Of a stretch of DNA of 64,000 bases, positions 45,174 through 56,931 are shown piece after piece (position 1 is the stretch's first letter; each line of letters opens with the position of its first letter). The notes under the pieces are model-generated. The model saw only the letters and a list, made by a program, of their open reading frames with translations. It had not been told where the DNA came from and did not search any database. The DNA comes from Auanema rhodensis. Taxonomy: Eukaryota; Nematoda; Chromadorea; Rhabditida; Rhabditidae. The stretch is from contig OZ059898.1 in NCBI GenBank assembly GCA_964057225.1, positions 1,426,001-1,490,000 on the forward strand, in the 5' to 3' direction. The position numbers and the translations under genes were made by a program.

Positions 45174-48100
45174 GCACCGAGATATCAACTGATATAAGTT
45201 CACACTTATATCCTCGATTTTCACCCTGAAGAATTAATTTTTTCGTTGAATAACATTCTCCATCGTCTTTGCCTTGAAAAAAGGAATCTAAAAACATCTA
45301 CTTTTTGCTAAATTATTTCGAAATTTTTCGAAAAAATTTTTGTCAAAATGTTTTTGGAAGCAATGTTGAGTGTACATAGAAACTCAACATACACTAATGC
45401 ATCATTTTTCAAACGATCATAACTAATTTTTGTATTAAGCGTTTCTCAATGTAGTATAGTGCATTCGATGCGGATTTTTAAGTTGCGTCGATCTGTGTTA
45501 TCAGATTTGCGCTAGCTTAAAAATGCACCGAGATATTAACTGATATAAGTTCACACTTATATCCTCGATTTTCACCCTGAAGAATTAATTTTTTCGTTGA
45601 ATAACATTGTCCATCGTCTTTGCCTTGAAAAAAGGAATCTAAAAACATCTACTTTTTGCTAAATTATTTTGAAATTTTTCGAAAAAATTTTTGTCAAAAT
45701 GTTTTTGGAAGCAATGTTGAGTGTACATGGAAACTCAACATACACTAATGCATCATTTTTCAAACGATCATAACTAATTTTTGTATCAAGCATTTCTCAA
45801 TGTAGTATAGTGCATTCGATGCGGATTTTTAAGCTGCGTCGATCTGTGTTATCAGATTTGCGCTAGCTTAAAAATGCACCGAGATATCAACTGATATAAG
45901 TTCACACTTATATCCTCGATTTTCACCCTGAAGAATTAATTTTTTCGTTGAATAACATTGTCCATCGTCTTTGCCTTGAAAAAAGGAATCTAAAAACATC
46001 TACTTTTTGCTAAATTATCTTGAAATTTTTCGAAAAAATTTTTGTCAAAATGTTTTTGGAAGCAATGTTGAGTGTACATGGAAACTAAACATACACTAAT
46101 GCATCATTTTTCAAACGATCATAACTAATTTTTGTATTAAGTGTTTCTCAATGTAGTATAATGCATTCGATGCGGGTTTTAAGCTGCGTCGATCTGTGTT
46201 ATCAGATTTGCGCTAGCTTAAAAATGCACCGAGATATCAACTGATATAAGTTCACACTTATATCCTCGATTTTCACCCTGAAGAATTAATTTTTTCGTTG
46301 AATAACATTGTCCATCGTCTTTGCCTTGAAAAAAGGAATCTAAAAACATCTACTTTTTGCTAAATTATTTTGAAATTTTTCGAAAAAATTTTTGTCAAAA
46401 TGTTTTTGGAAGCAATGTTGAGTGTACATGGAAACTCAACATACACTAATGCATCATTTTTCAAACGATCATTACTAATTTTTGTATTAAGCATTTCTCA
46501 ATGTAGTATAGTGCATTCGATGCGGATTTTTAAGCTGCGTCGATCTGTGTTATCAGATTTGCGCTAGCTTAAAAATGCACCGAGATATCAACTGATATAA
46601 GTTCACACTTATATCCTCGATTTTCACCCTGAAGAATTAATTTTTTCGTTGAATAACATTCTCCATCGTCTTTGCCTTGAAAAAAGGAATCTAAAAACAT
46701 CTACTTTTTGCTAAATTATTTCGAAATTTTTCGAAAAAATTTTTGTCAAAATGTTTTTGGAAGCAATGTTGAGTGTACATAGAAACTCAACATACACTAA
46801 TGCATCATTTTTCAAACGATCATAACTAATTTTTGTATTAAGCGTTTCTCAATGTAGTATAGTGCATTCGATGCGGATTTTTAAGTTGCGTCGATCTGTG
46901 TTATCAGATTTGCGCTAGCTTAAAAATGCACCGAGATATTAACTGATATAAGTTCACACTTATATCCTCGATTTTCACCCTGAAGAATTAATTTTTTCGT
47001 TGAATAACATTCTCCATCGTCTTTGCCTTGAAAAAAGGAATCTAAAAACATCTACTTTTTGCTAAATTATTTCGAAATTTTTCGAAAAAATTTTTGTCAA
47101 AATGTTTTTGGAAGCAATGTTGAGTGTACATAGAAACTCAACATACACTAATGCATCATTTTTCAAACGATCATAACTAATTTTTGTATTAAGCGTTTCT
47201 CAATGTAGTATAGTGCATTCGATGCGGATTTTTAAGTTGCGTCGATCTGTGTTATCAGATTTGCGCTAGCTTAAAAATGCACCGAGATATTAACTGATAT
47301 AAGTTCACACTTATATCCTCGATTTTCACCCTGAAGAATTAATTTTTTCGTTGAATAACATTGTCCATCGTCTTTGCCTTGAAAAAAGGAATCTAAAAAC
47401 ATCTACTTTTTGCTAAATTATTTTGAAATTTTTCGAAAAAATTTTTGTCAAAATGTTTTTGGAAGCAATGTTGAGTGTACATGGAAACTCAACATACACT
47501 AATGCATCATTTTTCAAACGATCATAACTAATTTTTGTATCAAGCATTTCTCAATGTAGTATAGTGCATTCGATGCGGATTTTTAAGCTGCGTCGATCTG
47601 TATTATCAGATTTGCGCTAGCTTAAAAATGCACCGAGATATCAACTGATATAAGTTCACACTTATATCCTCGATTTTCACCCTGAAGAATTAATTTTTTC
47701 GTTGAATAACATTGTCCATCGTCTTTGCCTTGAAAAAAGGAATCTAAAAACATCTACTTTTTGCTAAATTATCTTGAAATTTTTCGAAAAAATTTTTGTC
47801 AAAATGTTTTTGGAAGCAATGTTGAGTGTACATGGAAACTCAACATACACTAATGCATCATTTTTCAAACGATCATAACTAATTTTTGTATTAAGTGTTT
47901 CTCAATGTAGTATAATGCATTCGATGCGGGTTTTAAGCTGCGTCGATCTGTGTTATCAGATTTGCGCTAGCTTAAAAATGCACCGAGATATCAACTGATA
48001 TAAGTTCACACTTATATCCTCGATTTTCACCCTGAAGAATTAATTTTTTCGTTGAATAACATTGTCCATCGTCTTTGCCTTGAAAAAAGGAATCTAAAAA

Positions 48101-51100
48101 CATCTACTTTTTGCTAAATTATTTTGAAATTTTTCGAAAAAATTTTTGTCAAAATGTTTTTGGAAGCAATGTTGAGTGTACATAGAAACTCAACATACAC
48201 TAATGCATCATTTTTCAAACGATCATAACTAATTTTTGTATTAAGCGTTTCTCAATGTAGTATAGTGCATTCGATGCGGATTTTTAAGTTGCGTCGATCT
48301 GTGTTATCAGATTTGCGCTAGCTTAAAAATGCACCGAGATATTAACTGATATAAGTTCACACTTATATCCTCGATTTTCACCCTGAAGAATTAATTTTTT
48401 CGTTGAATAACATTGTCCATCGTCTTTGCCTTGAAAAAAGGAATCTAAAAACATCTACTTTTTGCTAAATTATTTTGAAATTTTTCGAAAAAATTTTTGT
48501 CAAAATGTTTTTGGAAGCAATGTTGAGTGTACATGGAAACTCAACATACACTAATGCATCATTTTTCAAACGATCATAACTAATTTTTGTATTAAGCATT
48601 TCTCAATGTAGTATAGTGCATTCGATGCGGATTTTTAAGCTGCGTCGATCTGTGTTATCAGATTTGCGCTAGCTTAAAAATGCACCGAGATATCAACTGA
48701 TATAAGTTCACACTTATATCCTCGATTTTCACCCTGAAGAATTAATTTTTTCGTTGAATAACATTGTCCATCGTCTTTGCCTTGAAAAAAGGAATCTAAA
48801 AACATCTACTTTTTGCTAAATTATTTCGAAATTTTTCGAAAAAATTTTTGTCAAAATAGTTTGGAAGCAATGTTGAGTGTACATGGAAACTCAACATACA
48901 CTAATGCATCATTTTTCAAACGATCATAACTAAATTTTGTATTAAGCGTTTCTCAATGTAGTATAGTGCATTCGATGCGGATTTTTAAGCTGCGTCGATC
49001 TGTGTTATCAGATTTGCGCTAGCTTAAAAATGCACCGAGATATTAACTGATATAAGTTCACACTTATATCCTCGATTTTCACCCTGAAGAATTAATTTTT
49101 TCGTTGAATAACATTGTCCATCGTCTTTGCCTTGAAAAAAGGAATCTGAATACATCTACTTTTTGCTAAATTATTTTGAAATTTTTCGAAAAAATTTTTG
49201 TCAAAATGTTTTTGGAAGCAATGTTGAGTGTACATGGAGACTCAACATACACTAATGCATCATTTTTCAAACGATCATAACTAATTTTTGTATTAAGCGT
49301 TTCTCAATGTAGTATAGTGCATTCGATGCGGATTTTTAAGCTGCGTCGATCTGTGTTATCAGATTTGCGCTTGCTTAAAAATGCACCGAGATATCAACTG
49401 ATATAAGTTCACACTTATATCCTCGATTTTCACCCTGAAGAATTAATTTTTTCGTTGAATAACATTGTCCATCGTCTTTGCCTTGAAAAAAGGAATCTAA
49501 AAACATCTACTTTTTGCTAAATTATTTTGAAATTTTTCGAAAAAATTTTTGTCAAAATGTTTTTGGAAGCAATGTTGAGTGAACATGGAAACTCAACATA
49601 CACTAATGCATCATTTTTCAAACGATCATAACTAATTTTTGTATTAAGCGTTTCTCAATGTAGTATAGTGCATTCGATGCGGATTTTTAAGCTGCGTCGA
49701 TCTGTGTTATCAGATTTGCGCTTGCTTAAAAATGCACCGAGATATCAACTGATATAAGTTCACACTTATATCCTCGATTTTCACCCTGAAGAATTAATTT
49801 TTTCGTTGAATAACATTCTCCATCGTCTTTGCCTTGAAAAAAGGAATCTAAAAACATCTACTTTTTGCTAAATTATTTCGAAATTTTTCGAAAAAATTTT
49901 TGTCAAAATGTTTTTGGAAGCAATGTTGAGTGTACATAGAAACTCAACATACACTAATGCATCATTTTTCAAACGATCATAACTAATTTTTGTATTAAGC
50001 GTTTCTCAATGTAGTATAGTGCATTCGATGCGGATTTTTAAGTTGCGTCGATCTGTGTTATCAGATTTGCGCTAGCTTAAAAATGCACCGAGATATTAAC
50101 TGATATAAGTTCACACTTATATCCTCGATTTTCACCCTGAAGAATTAATTTTTTCGTTGAATAACATTGTCCATCGTCTTTGCCTTGAAAAAAGGAATCT
50201 AAAAACATCTACTTTTTGCTAAATTATTTTGAAATTTTTCGAAAAAATTTTTGTCAAAATGTTTTTGGAAGCAATGTTGAGTGTACATGGAAACTCAACA
50301 TACACTAATGCATCATTTTTCAAACGATCATAACTAATTTTTGTATCAAGCATTTCTCAATGTAGTATAGTGCATTCGATGCGGATTTTTAAGCTGCGTC
50401 GATCTGTGTTATCAGATTTGCGCTAGCTTAAAAATGCACCGAGATATCAACTGATATAAGTTCACACTTATATCCTCGATTTTCACCCTGAAGAATTAAT
50501 TTTTTCGTTGAATAACATTGTCCATCGTCTTTGCCTTGAAAAAAGGAATCTAAAAACATCTACTTTTTGCTAAATTATCTTGAAATTTTTCGAAAAAATT
50601 TTTGTCAAAATGTTTTTGGAAGCAATGTTGAGTGTACATGGAAACTAAACATACACTAATGCATCATTTTTCAAACGATCATAACTAATTTTTGTATTAA
50701 GTGTTTCTCAATGTAGTATAATGCATTCGATGCGGGTTTTAAGCTGCGTCGATCTGTGTTATCAGATTTGCGCTAGCTTAAAAATGCACCGAGATATCAA
50801 CTGATATAAGTTCACACTTATATCCTCGATTTTCACCCTGAAGAATTAATTTTTTCGTTGAATAACATTGTCCATCGTCTTTGCCTTGAAAAAAGGAATC
50901 TAAAAACATCTACTTTTTGCTAAATTATTTTGAAATTTTTCGAAAAAATTTTTGTCAAAATGTTTTTGGAAGCAATGTTGAGTGTACATGGAAACTCAAC
51001 ATACACTAATGCATCATTTTTCAAACGATCATTACTAATTTTTGTATTAAGCATTTCTCAATGTAGTATAGTGCATTCGATGCGGATTTTTAAGCTGCGT

Positions 51101-54010
51101 CGATCTGTGTTATCAGATTTGCGCTAGCTTAAAAATGCACCGAGATATCAACTGATATAAGTTCACACTTATATCCTCGATTTTCACCCTGAAGAATTAA
51201 TTTTTTCGTTGAATAACATTCTCCATCGTCTTTGCCTTGAAAAAAGGAATCTAAAAACATCTACTTTTTGCTAAATTATTTCGAAATTTTTCGAAAAAAT
51301 TTTTGTCAAAATGTTTTTGGAAGCAATGTTGAGTGTACATAGAAACTCAACATACACTAATGCATCATTTTTCAAACGATCATAACTAATTTTTGTATTA
51401 AGCGTTTCTCAATGTAGTATAGTGCATTCGATGCGGATTTTTAAGTTGCGTCGATCTGTGTTATCAGATTTGCGCTAGCTTAAAAATGCACCGAGATATT
51501 AACTGATATAAGTTCACACTTATATCCTCGATTTTCACCCTGAAGAATTAATTTTTTCGTTGAATAACATTCTCCATCGTCTTTGCCTTGAAAAAAGGAA
51601 TCTAAAAACATCTACTTTTTGCTAAATTATTTCGAAATTTTTCGAAAAAATTTTTGTCAAAATGTTTTTGGAAGCAATGTTGAGTGTACATAGAAACTCA
51701 ACATACACTAATGCATCATTTTTCAAACGATCATAACTAATTTTTGTATTAAGCGTTTCTCAATGTAGTATAGTGCATTCGATGCGGATTTTTAAGTTGC
51801 GTCGATCTGTGTTATCAGATTTGCGCTAGCTTAAAAATGCACCGAGATATTAACTGATATAAGTTCACACTTATATCCTCGATTTTCACCCTGAAGAATT
51901 AATTTTTTCGTTGAATAACATTGTCCATCGTCTTTGCCTTGAAAAAAGGAATCTAAAAACATCTACTTTTTGCTAAATTATTTTGAAATTTTTCGAAAAA
52001 ATTTTTGTCAAAATGTTTTTGGAAGCAATGTTGAGTGTACATGGAAACTCAACATACACTAATGCATCATTTTTCAAACGATCATAACTAATTTTTGTAT
52101 CAAGCATTTCTCAATGTAGTATAGTGCATTCGATGCGGATTTTTAAGCTGCGTCGATCTGTATTATCAGATTTGCGCTAGCTTAAAAATGCACCGAGATA
52201 TCAACTGATATAAGTTCACACTTATATCCTCGATTTTCACCCTGAAGAATTAATTTTTTCGTTGAATAACATTGTCCATCGTCTTTGCCTTGAAAAAAGG
52301 AATCTAAAAACATCTACTTTTTGCTAAATTATCTTGAAATTTTTCGAAAAAATTTTTGTCAAAATGTTTTTGGAAGCAATGTTGAGTGTACATGGAAACT
52401 CAACATACACTAATGCATCATTTTTCAAACGATCATAACTAATTTTTGTATTAAGTGTTTCTCAATGTAGTATAATGCATTCGATGCGGGTTTTAAGCTG
52501 CGTCGATCTGTGTTATCAGATTTGCGCTAGCTTAAAAATGCACCGAGATATCAACTGATATAAGTTCACACTTATATCCTCGATTTTCACCCTGAAGAAT
52601 TAATTTTTTCGTTGAATAACATTGTCCATCGTCTTTGCCTTGAAAAAAGGAATCTAAAAACATCTACTTTTTGCTAAATTATTTTGAAATTTTTCGAAAA
52701 AATTTTTGTCAAAATGTTTTTGGAAGCAATGTTGAGTGTACATAGAAACTCAACATACACTAATGCATCATTTTTCAAACGATCATAACTAATTTTTGTA
52801 TTAAGCGTTTCTCAATGTAGTATAGTGCATTCGATGCGGATTTTTAAGTTGCGTCGATCTGTGTTATCAGATTTGCGCTAGCTTAAAAATGCACCGAGAT
52901 ATTAACTGATATAAGTTCACACTTATATCCTCGATTTTCACCCTGAAGAATTAATTTTTTCGTTGAATAACATTGTCCATCGTCTTTGCCTTGAAAAAAG
53001 GAATCTAAAAACATCTACTTTTTGCTAAATTATTTTGAAATTTTTCGAAAAAATTTTTGTCAAAATGTTTTTGGAAGCAATGTTGAGTGTACATGGAAAC
53101 TCAACATACACTAATGCATCATTTTTCAAACGATCATAACTAATTTTTGTATTAAGCATTTCTCAATGTAGTATAGTGCATTCGATGCGGATTTTTAAGC
53201 TGCGTCGATCTGTGTTATCAGATTTGCGCTAGCTTAAAAATGCACCGAGATATCAACTGATATAAGTTCACACTTATATCCTCGATTTTCACCCTGAAGA
53301 ATTAATTTTTTCGTTGAATAACATTGTCCATCGTCTTTGCCTTGAAAAAAGGAATCTAAAAACATCTACTTTTTGCTAAATTATTTCGAAATTTTTCGAA
53401 AAAATTTTTGTCAAAATAGTTTGGAAGCAATGTTGAGTGTACATGGAAACTCAACATACACTAATGCATCATTTTTCAAACGATCATAACTAAATTTTGT
53501 ATTAAGCGTTTCTCAATGTAGTATAGTGCATTCGATGCGGATTTTTAAGCTGCGTCGATCTGTGTTATCAGATTTGCGCTAGCTTAAAAATGCACCGAGA
53601 TATTAACTGATATAAGTTCACACTTATATCCTCGATTTTCACCCTGAAGAATTAATTTTTTCGTTGAATAACATTGTCCATCGTCTTTGCCTTGAAAAAA
53701 GGAATCTGAATACATCTACTTTTTGCTAAATTATTTTGAAATTTTTCGAAAAAATTTTTGTCAAAATGTTTTTGGAAGCAATGTTGAGTGTACATGGAGA
53801 CTCAACATACACTAATGCATCATTTTTCAAACGATCATAACTAATTTTTGTATTAAGCGTTTCTCAATGTAGTATAGTGCATTCGATGCGGATTTTTAAG
53901 CTGCGTCGATCTGTGTTATCAGATTTGCGCTTGCTTAAAAATGCACCGAGATATCAACTGATATAAGTTCACACTTATATCCTCGATTTTCACCCTGAAG
54001 AATTAATTTT
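45174..54010. repeat. Large tandem block duplication, shift 4560 bp (13 monomers, three 1-base deletions)
   Basis: Segment 45174-49450 recurs at 49734-54010. 4560 is 13 x 351 minus 3, and the three missing bases are the gcgggttttaag deletions (47928, 50733) and the aaaatagtttgg deletion (48857), which are inside the period. Shared rare markers are gaaactaaac (46081/50641), ctgtattatc (47599/52159), aaaatagtttgg (48854/53414), gaatctgaatac (49142/53702), catggagactc (49231/53791) and gcgcttgctt (49369/53929). I saw no mismatch between the copies at the lines compared. The match starts after a ctag/cttg difference (45173/49733) and stops at a cgttg/tgttg difference (49453/54013). Confidence 0.88.
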
Positions 54011-55150
54011 TTTGTTGAATAACATTGTCCATCGTCTTTGCCTTGAAAAAAGGAATCTAAAAACATCTACTTTTTGCTAAATTATTTTGAAATTTTTCGA
54101 AAAAATTTTTGTCAAAATGTTTTTGGAAGCAATGTTGAGTGTACATGGGAACTCAACATACACTAATGCATCATTTTTCAAACGATCATAACTAATTTTT
54201 GTATTAAGCGTTCCTCAATGTAGTATAGTGCATTCGATGCGGATTTTTAAGCTGCGTCGATCTGTGTTATCAGATTTGCGCCAGCTTGAAAATGCACCGA
54301 GATATCAACTGATATAAGTTCACACTTATATCCTCGATTTTCACCCTGAAGAATTAATTTTTTCGTTGAATAACATTGTCCATCGTCTTTGCCTTGAAAA
54401 AAGGAATCTAAAAACATCTTCTTTTTGCCAAATTATTTTGAAATTTTTCGAAAAAATTTTTGTCAAAATGTTTTTGGAAGCAATGTTGAGTGTACATGGA
54501 AACTCAACATACACTAATGCATCATTTTTCAAACGATCATAACTAATTTTTGTATTAAGCGTTTCTCAATGTAGTATAGTGCATTCGATGCGGATTTTTA
54601 AGCTGCGTCGATCTGTGTTATCAGATTTGCGCTAGCTTACAAATGCACCGAGATATCAACTGATATAAGTTCACACTTATATCCTCGATTTTCACCCTGA
54701 AGAATTAATTTTTTCGTTGAATAACATTGTCCATCGTCTTTGCCTTGAAAAAAGGAATCTAAAAACATCTACTTTTTGCTAAATTATTTTGAAATTTTTC
54801 GAAAAAATTTTTGTCAAAATGTTTTTGGAAGCAATGTTGAGTGTACATGGAAACTCAACATACACTAATGCATCATTTTTCAAACGATCATAACTAATTT
54901 TTGTATTAAGCGTTTCTCAATGTAGTATAGTGCATTCGATGCGGATTTTTAAGCTGCGTCGATCTTTGTTATCAGATTTGCGCTAGCTTAAAAATGCACC
55001 GAGATATCAACTGATATAAGTTCACACTTATATCCTCGATTTTCACCCTGAAGAATTAATTTTTTTGTTGAATAACATTGTCCATCGTCTTTGCCTTGAA
55101 AAAAGGAATCTAAAAACATCTACTTTTTGCTAAATTATTATGAAATTTTT

Positions 55151-55160
55151 CGAAAAAAGT
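55151..55160. other. Left flank of the DIRS insertion site in the satellite
   Basis: The interrupted monomer ends cgaaaaaagt here and resumes tttgtcaaaatg at 59588. Joined, the flanks restore a normal monomer with the variant cgaaaaaagttttgtc, which also exists intact at 33400 and 60631. No base is duplicated or lost, which fits tyrosine recombinase integration. The usual monomer reads cgaaaaaatttttgtc, so the G is either a pre-existing variant or a change made at insertion. Confidence 0.8.
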
Positions 55161-55193
55161 ATTCTATTTTACTAGTCTACGACGTTAAATAAG
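55161..55193 (-). repeat. 3' terminal extension of the DIRS element (33 bp)
   Basis: This segment lies outside the ITR at the element's 3' end and has no counterpart at the 5' end. Its reverse complement is present in full in the ICR (55605-55637). DIRS1 of Dictyostelium has a comparable short extension on its right terminal repeat, so this asymmetry is a group feature. The outer edge is placed where the ICR match stops. Confidence 0.85.
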
Positions 55194-55342
55194 AATTATA
55201 TTTATTCGAAATGCTTTATTTCGTAATAGGTCCTCACATAAAACAAACAAAAAAAAAATTCAAATTATCTCTCAGGTTCCCTTTCCCACGTTTCTTTGGG
55301 CGGGAAACAGTGAGAGTAAGCGATCGTCCTTATTCATTTCAG
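55194..55342 (-). repeat. 3' inverted terminal repeat (149 bp)
   Basis: It matches the reverse complement of 59440-59587 end to end, from aattatatttattcg to tattcatttcag. Differences are one extra A in the A-tract (10 against 9) and two substitutions near the inner end (gtcctt/gtccct and catttcag/cattccag). The two sequences diverge immediately after cag, which sets the inner boundary. Confidence 0.93.
55201..55206 (-). promoter_or_regulatory. Candidate polyadenylation signal
   Basis: AATAAA is read on the minus strand 40 bases before the element's 3' end, so a transcript could end near the terminus. The hexamer is short and the surroundings AT-rich, so this is only positional evidence. The same motif occurs in inverted orientation in the other ITR. 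Confidence 0.3.
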
Positions 55343-55587
55343 GTGTCCAAAAAAGGAAGAATAGAAAGGCAGCATGACAATAACAAAATAAAAGAACAAT
55401 AGTAACAGAAGGAAGGAAAGGCTGCGGATAGCAGGCAGCATGCTAATTTATCTCTTGCGGTCGTAGTTGGTGCGTTGTGCAGGCTTGAATCTGGAAAGTT
55501 ATGATGAAGACATCGAAAGTGGGCGAGCTCGAGTGGAAGTCCTCAGGTTGGTTAGCGGGAGCGCAGTAGGGGTGGAGGTGGGAGATA
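55343..55587 (-). other. Non-coding spacer between 3' ITR and ICR
   Basis: These 245 bp lie downstream of the recombinase ORF in the element's transcript. There is no credible ORF; the one frame that spans the ITR and this spacer on the plus strand is a chance product. The plus strand is purine-rich (runs of gga, aag and gtgg). I recognise no conserved motif. It is presumably 3' untranslated sequence. Confidence 0.6.
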
Positions 55588-55660
55588 TTCGAATAAATAT
55601 AATTCTTATTTAACGTCGTAGACTAGTAAAATAGAATAATTATATTTATTCGAAATGCTT
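55588..55660 (-). repeat. Internal complementary region (ICR), a copy of the joined element ends
   Basis: The first 50 bp (55588-55637) are the exact reverse complement of 55161-55210, the extended 3' end. The next 23 bp (55638-55660) are the exact reverse complement of the element's other end, 59565-59587. Together they equal the sequence formed when the two ends are joined head to tail. In the DIRS1 model this region templates or splints the ends of the cDNA so that a closed circle can form before recombinase-mediated integration. It begins two bases beyond the recombinase stop codon, so coding and replication functions are packed tightly. Perfect identity over 73 bp is expected, because the ends are rebuilt from it each cycle. 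Confidence 0.93.
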
Positions 55661-55662
55661 CT

Positions 55663-56931
55663 TCAAAAAAGAATCTTGGACTGGAACGAGGTTCTTCGCT
55701 CATAGTGGGTGAAGAAGGTTTTTTCTGAAGCCCAGTTAGCCGCCTTGAGGATGTCGCCTATAGGTAGACCTTGCGCTAGTGCCTTCGAGGTCACAGCCGA
55801 GCGTGTTGAGTGAGCTTTGAAGGTAGTGGGTATGCCCGCGCTGTGCAGGGTCTTTCTAATCCAACCAGAAATGGTGGTGGATTCCACTGCTGCTCCATTC
55901 TTTCTGTTAAGAAAGAGGCATCTTGTTCGGCGGAGTTCCATGGTTCGAGATAGGTATTCATTTATGCAGTTAATAGGGCACAGGTTATTGCGTTTAGGGA
56001 AGTTCTCGAACTTCGCCTCATGCGGGGGTCCCTTAGATCTGTTTTTATTGCGTTTATTTATGAAGAAAGTTAACCCTTCTGCGTCGATACGCATGTGATC
56101 TAGGGAGAAAACGGCCAATTCGCTCACCCTCTTTGGAGAGCATAGGGCCAATAGAGTGGCTAGCTTGTGAGTGAGAGACTCTAGGCTGAGTTGGACGTTG
56201 GGGCCCAGCCTATCAAGGAAGTCCAAGACTTCGGAGGGGTCCCATGTGTCTACGTACCTAGCCCCTGAAGGCTTCTCTCTGAACAAACCCCTCATGAGGC
56301 GGAGGAGCAGCACGTTCTCCTTTAGGGAGGGGGAGACCCCTAGGTGATCGGCCAATGCGGATATCGCTACCTTGTGTATGCGTACTGTGGAGAAGGCCTT
56401 AGTTTGAGCGAGAAATGATAGATAGTTAGCAACCGTTACTGGGTTGGGAGTAAAAGGTATCTTCTGCTCATTGCAGTAAGCTTTCCAGTTCTTGAGAGCA
56501 CAGCCGTACTGTTTGCGTGTTCCTGGGGCCCAGGATTCGTTTAGGAGTCTCTTAATCTCTGCTGTTACTCCCTCAAAGGAGTTTGTTAAATCTTCCACGC
56601 TGCTAATTGGAAATTCGGCGACTGCAGGAGAGGATGTGGGTTTCCTTCCCGGTCGGACAGCAGGTTCGGGTGTTGGAGCAGCAAGGGAGGCTCCTTGGAT
56701 CTCTCTTGGAGTAGGGGAAACCACATTTGGCTCTTCCAGAATGGTGCTATCACTATAGCCGACCTCTGGGAGCTGGCGAGCTTTCCTAAGGTCTTGTGCA
56801 GGAGGTGGAAAGGTGGAAATACGTAAAGTAATCCGTCTGGCAGCTGCTGCCAATTGAACAAGAGTGCGTTCACTCCTAATGCGGCGCAATCTGGAAAGAA
56901 GGAGTAGAAAAGGGCGCATTTGGCGTTCCAA
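55663..56931 (-). CDS. DIRS tyrosine recombinase (integrase) ORF, 422 aa
   Basis: The product would insert the circular DNA form into the genome by tyrosine recombination. Residues about 117-205 resemble the helical core-binding (SAM-like) domain, including KNWKAYC and TVANYLSFLAQ. The catalytic domain covers about 225-415 and has the expected residues: R268 in SPKRVSEL, H374 and R377 in AHSTRSA, W400 in ANWAS, where the family has H or W, and the nucleophile Y410 in THYERR. No key residue is missing. The first 115 residues overlap the RT ORF in another frame, and their proline-rich composition may be dictated by that overlap. The next methionine is M213, inside the fold, so translation must start at M1 or M5, or enter by frameshift. 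The stop lies two bases before the ICR. Confidence 0.93.
   Translation of the reverse strand: MERQMRPFLLLLSRLRRIRSERTLVQLAAAARRITLRISTFPPPAQDLRKARQLPEVGYSDSTILEEPNVVSPTPREIQGASLAAPTPEPAVRPGRKPTSSPAVAEFPISSVEDLTNSFEGVTAEIKRLLNESWAPGTRKQYGCALKNWKAYCNEQKIPFTPNPVTVANYLSFLAQTKAFSTVRIHKVAISALADHLGVSPSLKENVLLLRLMRGLFREKPSGARYVDTWDPSEVLDFLDRLGPNVQLSLESLTHKLATLLALCSPKRVSELAVFSLDHMRIDAEGLTFFINKRNKNRSKGPPHEAKFENFPKRNNLCPINCINEYLSRTMELRRTRCLFLNRKNGAAVESTTISGWIRKTLHSAGIPTTFKAHSTRSAVTSKALAQGLPIGDILKAANWASEKTFFTHYERRTSFQSKILF

Larger units (their letters stand above)
1..55160. repeat. 351-bp satellite DNA array, left block (about 157 monomers)
   Basis: The same AT-rich unit recurs head to tail with a 351-bp period; for example identical landmarks at 296 and 2402 are 2106 bp (6 x 351) apart, and those at 30133 and 30484 are 351 apart. 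All copies have the same orientation. Neighbours differ at only a few positions, so the family is strongly homogenised. Single-base indels change the length of some copies: a one-base loss in the gcgggttttaag variants (e.g. 41618, 43019, 47928), a one-base loss at 48857 and 53417, and an extra A near 5671 and 6725. Apparent ORFs of 63, 65 and 89 codons appear only where a copy has lost a stop codon, so I regard them as non-coding. A centromeric or pericentromeric location is inferred from array size alone. I see no gene anywhere in this stretch. Confidence 0.98.

Noticed and set aside
55211-55402. 63-codon plus-strand frame at the element's left end
   Set aside because: It lies in the ITR and spacer, antisense to the element, and has no recognisable domain.
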